Of a stretch of 20,985 nt of DNA, positions 20,030 to 20,985 are shown piece by piece (the first letter of the stretch is position 1; each line of letters starts with the position of its first letter). Below the pieces are notes generated by a model that was given only the letters and a program-made list of their open reading frames with translations, searched no databases and was not told the origin of the DNA. This DNA is from a virus, in IMG/VR virus record IMGVR_UViG_3300035181_000160, positions 1-20,985 of that record. One strand, given 5' to 3'. The translations under genes were made by a program, and so were the position numbers.

Positions 20030-20413
20030 ATGACACATGATAATCGTGGCCGCCTTACCGTCAATACAGATGGTAATTGGCGGCTCTACACAAACACACT
20101 ACCTGCCAAATCAACTGCGCTCGGCACAGTGACCAAGGACGAAACCGATACCGGCGCATTGGTGCGCATTGAGGCAACCGGCGCTTATGTCCAGGTCAAT
20201 GCGTCCGAGATTCGCTCTCTGGACGGCCGAAAGGTTGCGGCAGCACTTGGCACCGCTGGGAGACCGTCTGAGATGGCTGGGGGGAAGAAGGTAAATACCT
20301 ACCTGGACGCTGAAAGCATCGCTATCGCCACGCGCCTTGGCAATGGAAACGTCAGCGAAGGAATCCGCAAGGCACTCAAGAAAGCGATCGGTGATGACTG
20401 CCACGGTAGCTAA
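20030..20413 (+). CDS. Protein with ribbon-helix-helix-like C-terminus, possible regulator
   Basis: 127 residues from ATG 20030 (AAGGA 7 bases upstream). In-frame sequence continues upstream to an ATG at 19862, but that would overlap the previous gene entirely. Residues 1-65 form a beta-rich part: RGRLTVNTDGNWRLYTNTLP, TGALVRIEATGAYVQVNASE, IRSLDGRKVAAALG. The C-terminal part GRPSEMAGGKKVNTYLDAES then IAIATRLGNGNVSEGIRKAL resembles the strand-helix-helix of ribbon-helix-helix DNA-binding proteins, with VNTYLD as the DNA-contacting strand. Such proteins bind inverted repeats, so it is a candidate for autoregulation at 19691-19726. DNA binding is inferred. Confidence 0.72.
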   Translation: MTHDNRGRLTVNTDGNWRLYTNTLPAKSTALGTVTKDETDTGALVRIEATGAYVQVNASEIRSLDGRKVAAALGTAGRPSEMAGGKKVNTYLDAESIAIATRLGNGNVSEGIRKALKKAIGDDCHGS

Positions 20414-20420
20414 AACAATA

Positions 20421-20482
20421 GCAAAAATAGGGTTAAATGTCGGATTCTATTTTGTAGGGCTTTTTCCTACACTTATTTTTGC
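20421..20482. terminator. Inverted repeats between convergent genes, probable bidirectional terminator
   Basis: GCAAAAATA (20421-20429) matches the reverse of TATTTTTGC (20474-20482), and inside it TGTAGG (20453-20458) pairs with CCTACA (20466-20471). A- and T-rich flanks exist on both sides, as expected of a terminator serving the plus-strand operon and the minus-strand methyltransferase. The stems are imperfectly joined, so strength is uncertain. Confidence 0.5.
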
Positions 20483-20509
20483 GAACAACCGCTCCTGGGG
20501 AGCCCTTAG

Positions 20510-20985
20510 CTATGCGTTAGCAGGAAAAAGCATGTCGCCCTGCAACGCCGTCTCTCCAGCGCATACTTTTTCTTCATCGAACAGCCGTGGCTGCGCAATT
20601 GCCCACGCTATACGATCACAAGCAATGTCGAAATACTTGCGCTCTCGCTCAATCCCGGTAAATGCCTTTCCCAAGTTCACACATGCAACACCAGTGGTTC
20701 CGCTGCCCATGAATGGGTCGTAAACCGTAGTGCTTTCTGGAGATAGGCTTAGGCACCATTCCATTAAAGCCACAGGTTTTTGCGTTGGGTGAACGAGCCC
20801 GCCATAAACAGCGTTCCCTTCTCCCTCCATCCCTGCCCCGATCCAGTTCCATCTAAATGATTGCGACCTGGTTATAAAATTAGTCCAGGCTAATTCCATC
20901 TCTGCCTGTCTTATTTTTGTTCCGTTTTGGTTTATTTTAACCCAAGACAGCCATCCGGTCCTATCCGGTAACTTTGAGGAAAAAC
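20510..20985 (-). CDS. DNA methyltransferase, beta-class N6-adenine/N4-cytosine type (5' end outside window)
   Basis: At least 158 codons are visible; the frame stays open to the right edge, so the ATG at 20899 is internal. Visible order: a DRTGWLSWVKI region with MELAWTNF, then GLVHPTQKP (motif X), then VYDPFMGSGTTG (motif I, S-adenosylmethionine binding) and FTGIERERKYFDIACDRI (motif II). With motif I after motif X, the catalytic DPPY-type motif IV should lie upstream outside the window, giving the beta class. Phage orphan enzymes of this type modify the genome against restriction. It is convergent to the small plus-strand operon and separated by inverted repeats. No matching endonuclease is visible. 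Confidence 0.9.
   Translation of the reverse strand, partial: FSSKLPDRTGWLSWVKINQNGTKIRQAEMELAWTNFITRSQSFRWNWIGAGMEGEGNAVYGGLVHPTQKPVALMEWCLSLSPESTTVYDPFMGSGTTGVACVNLGKAFTGIERERKYFDIACDRIAWAIAQPRLFDEEKVCAGETALQGDMLFPANA

Noticed and set aside
1-20985. CRISPR array, diversity-generating retroelement, tRNA or insertion sequence
   Set aside because: No regular repeats with spacers, no reverse transcriptase or template/variable repeat pair near the fibre, no tRNA arms and no transposase were seen, though BPP-1-like phages can carry a retroelement.

Overview
The window looks like the late region of a tailed phage or prophage with a short, podovirus-type tail. The evidence is one long minus-strand cluster in the order expected for P22/BPP-1/Bcep22-like podophages: small and large terminase, portal, scaffold, major capsid, tail adaptor, tail nozzle, ejection proteins, tail fibre, then lysis genes. 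There is no tape measure, sheath or tail tube gene. Family resemblance and the sigma70-type promoter suggest a proteobacterial host. An AlpA-type regulator hints at a temperate lifestyle, but no integrase, repressor, tRNA or attachment site is visible. All family assignments come from reading the translations; no search was run.

Layout, right to left in the direction of late transcription. At 20510-20985 lies the 3' part of a DNA methyltransferase (minus, cut by the window edge). At 19798-20413 two small plus-strand genes form a short operon; the second has a ribbon-helix-helix-like C-terminus. Between these and the late operon, 19671-19732 holds a strong plus-strand promoter, a weaker candidate minus-strand promoter and an 11-bp inverted repeat overlapping both: a likely control point. 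The late operon then runs from a 50-residue coiled-coil protein (19630) through packaging (19437-17882), a small unknown and the portal (17880-15578), two small unknowns, scaffold, capsid and a small capsid-associated protein (14878-12578), tail and ejection genes (12482-3605), and the fibre with a companion protein (3444-1655). The AlpA gene and the lysis genes (1508-1) follow. Neighbouring genes mostly abut or overlap (TGATG, ATGA, TAAATG), so they are probably translationally coupled.

Three minus-strand hairpins interrupt the cluster: upstream of scaffold, after the capsid block, and upstream of the fibre. Two look like intrinsic terminators and the third is weaker, suggesting graded output or antitermination. 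Two accessory enzymes sit inside the tail block: a GNAT-like acetyltransferase, and a fusion of a YkgJ-type cysteine cluster with a PP-loop sulfonucleotide-reductase-like domain. The fusion is the most intriguing protein here. Other points of interest are a polyglycine-rich fibre tip, a small plus-strand hydrophobic ORF antisense to the 3' end of an ejection gene, and a short plus-strand promoter/terminator unit beside alpA that could make a small RNA.
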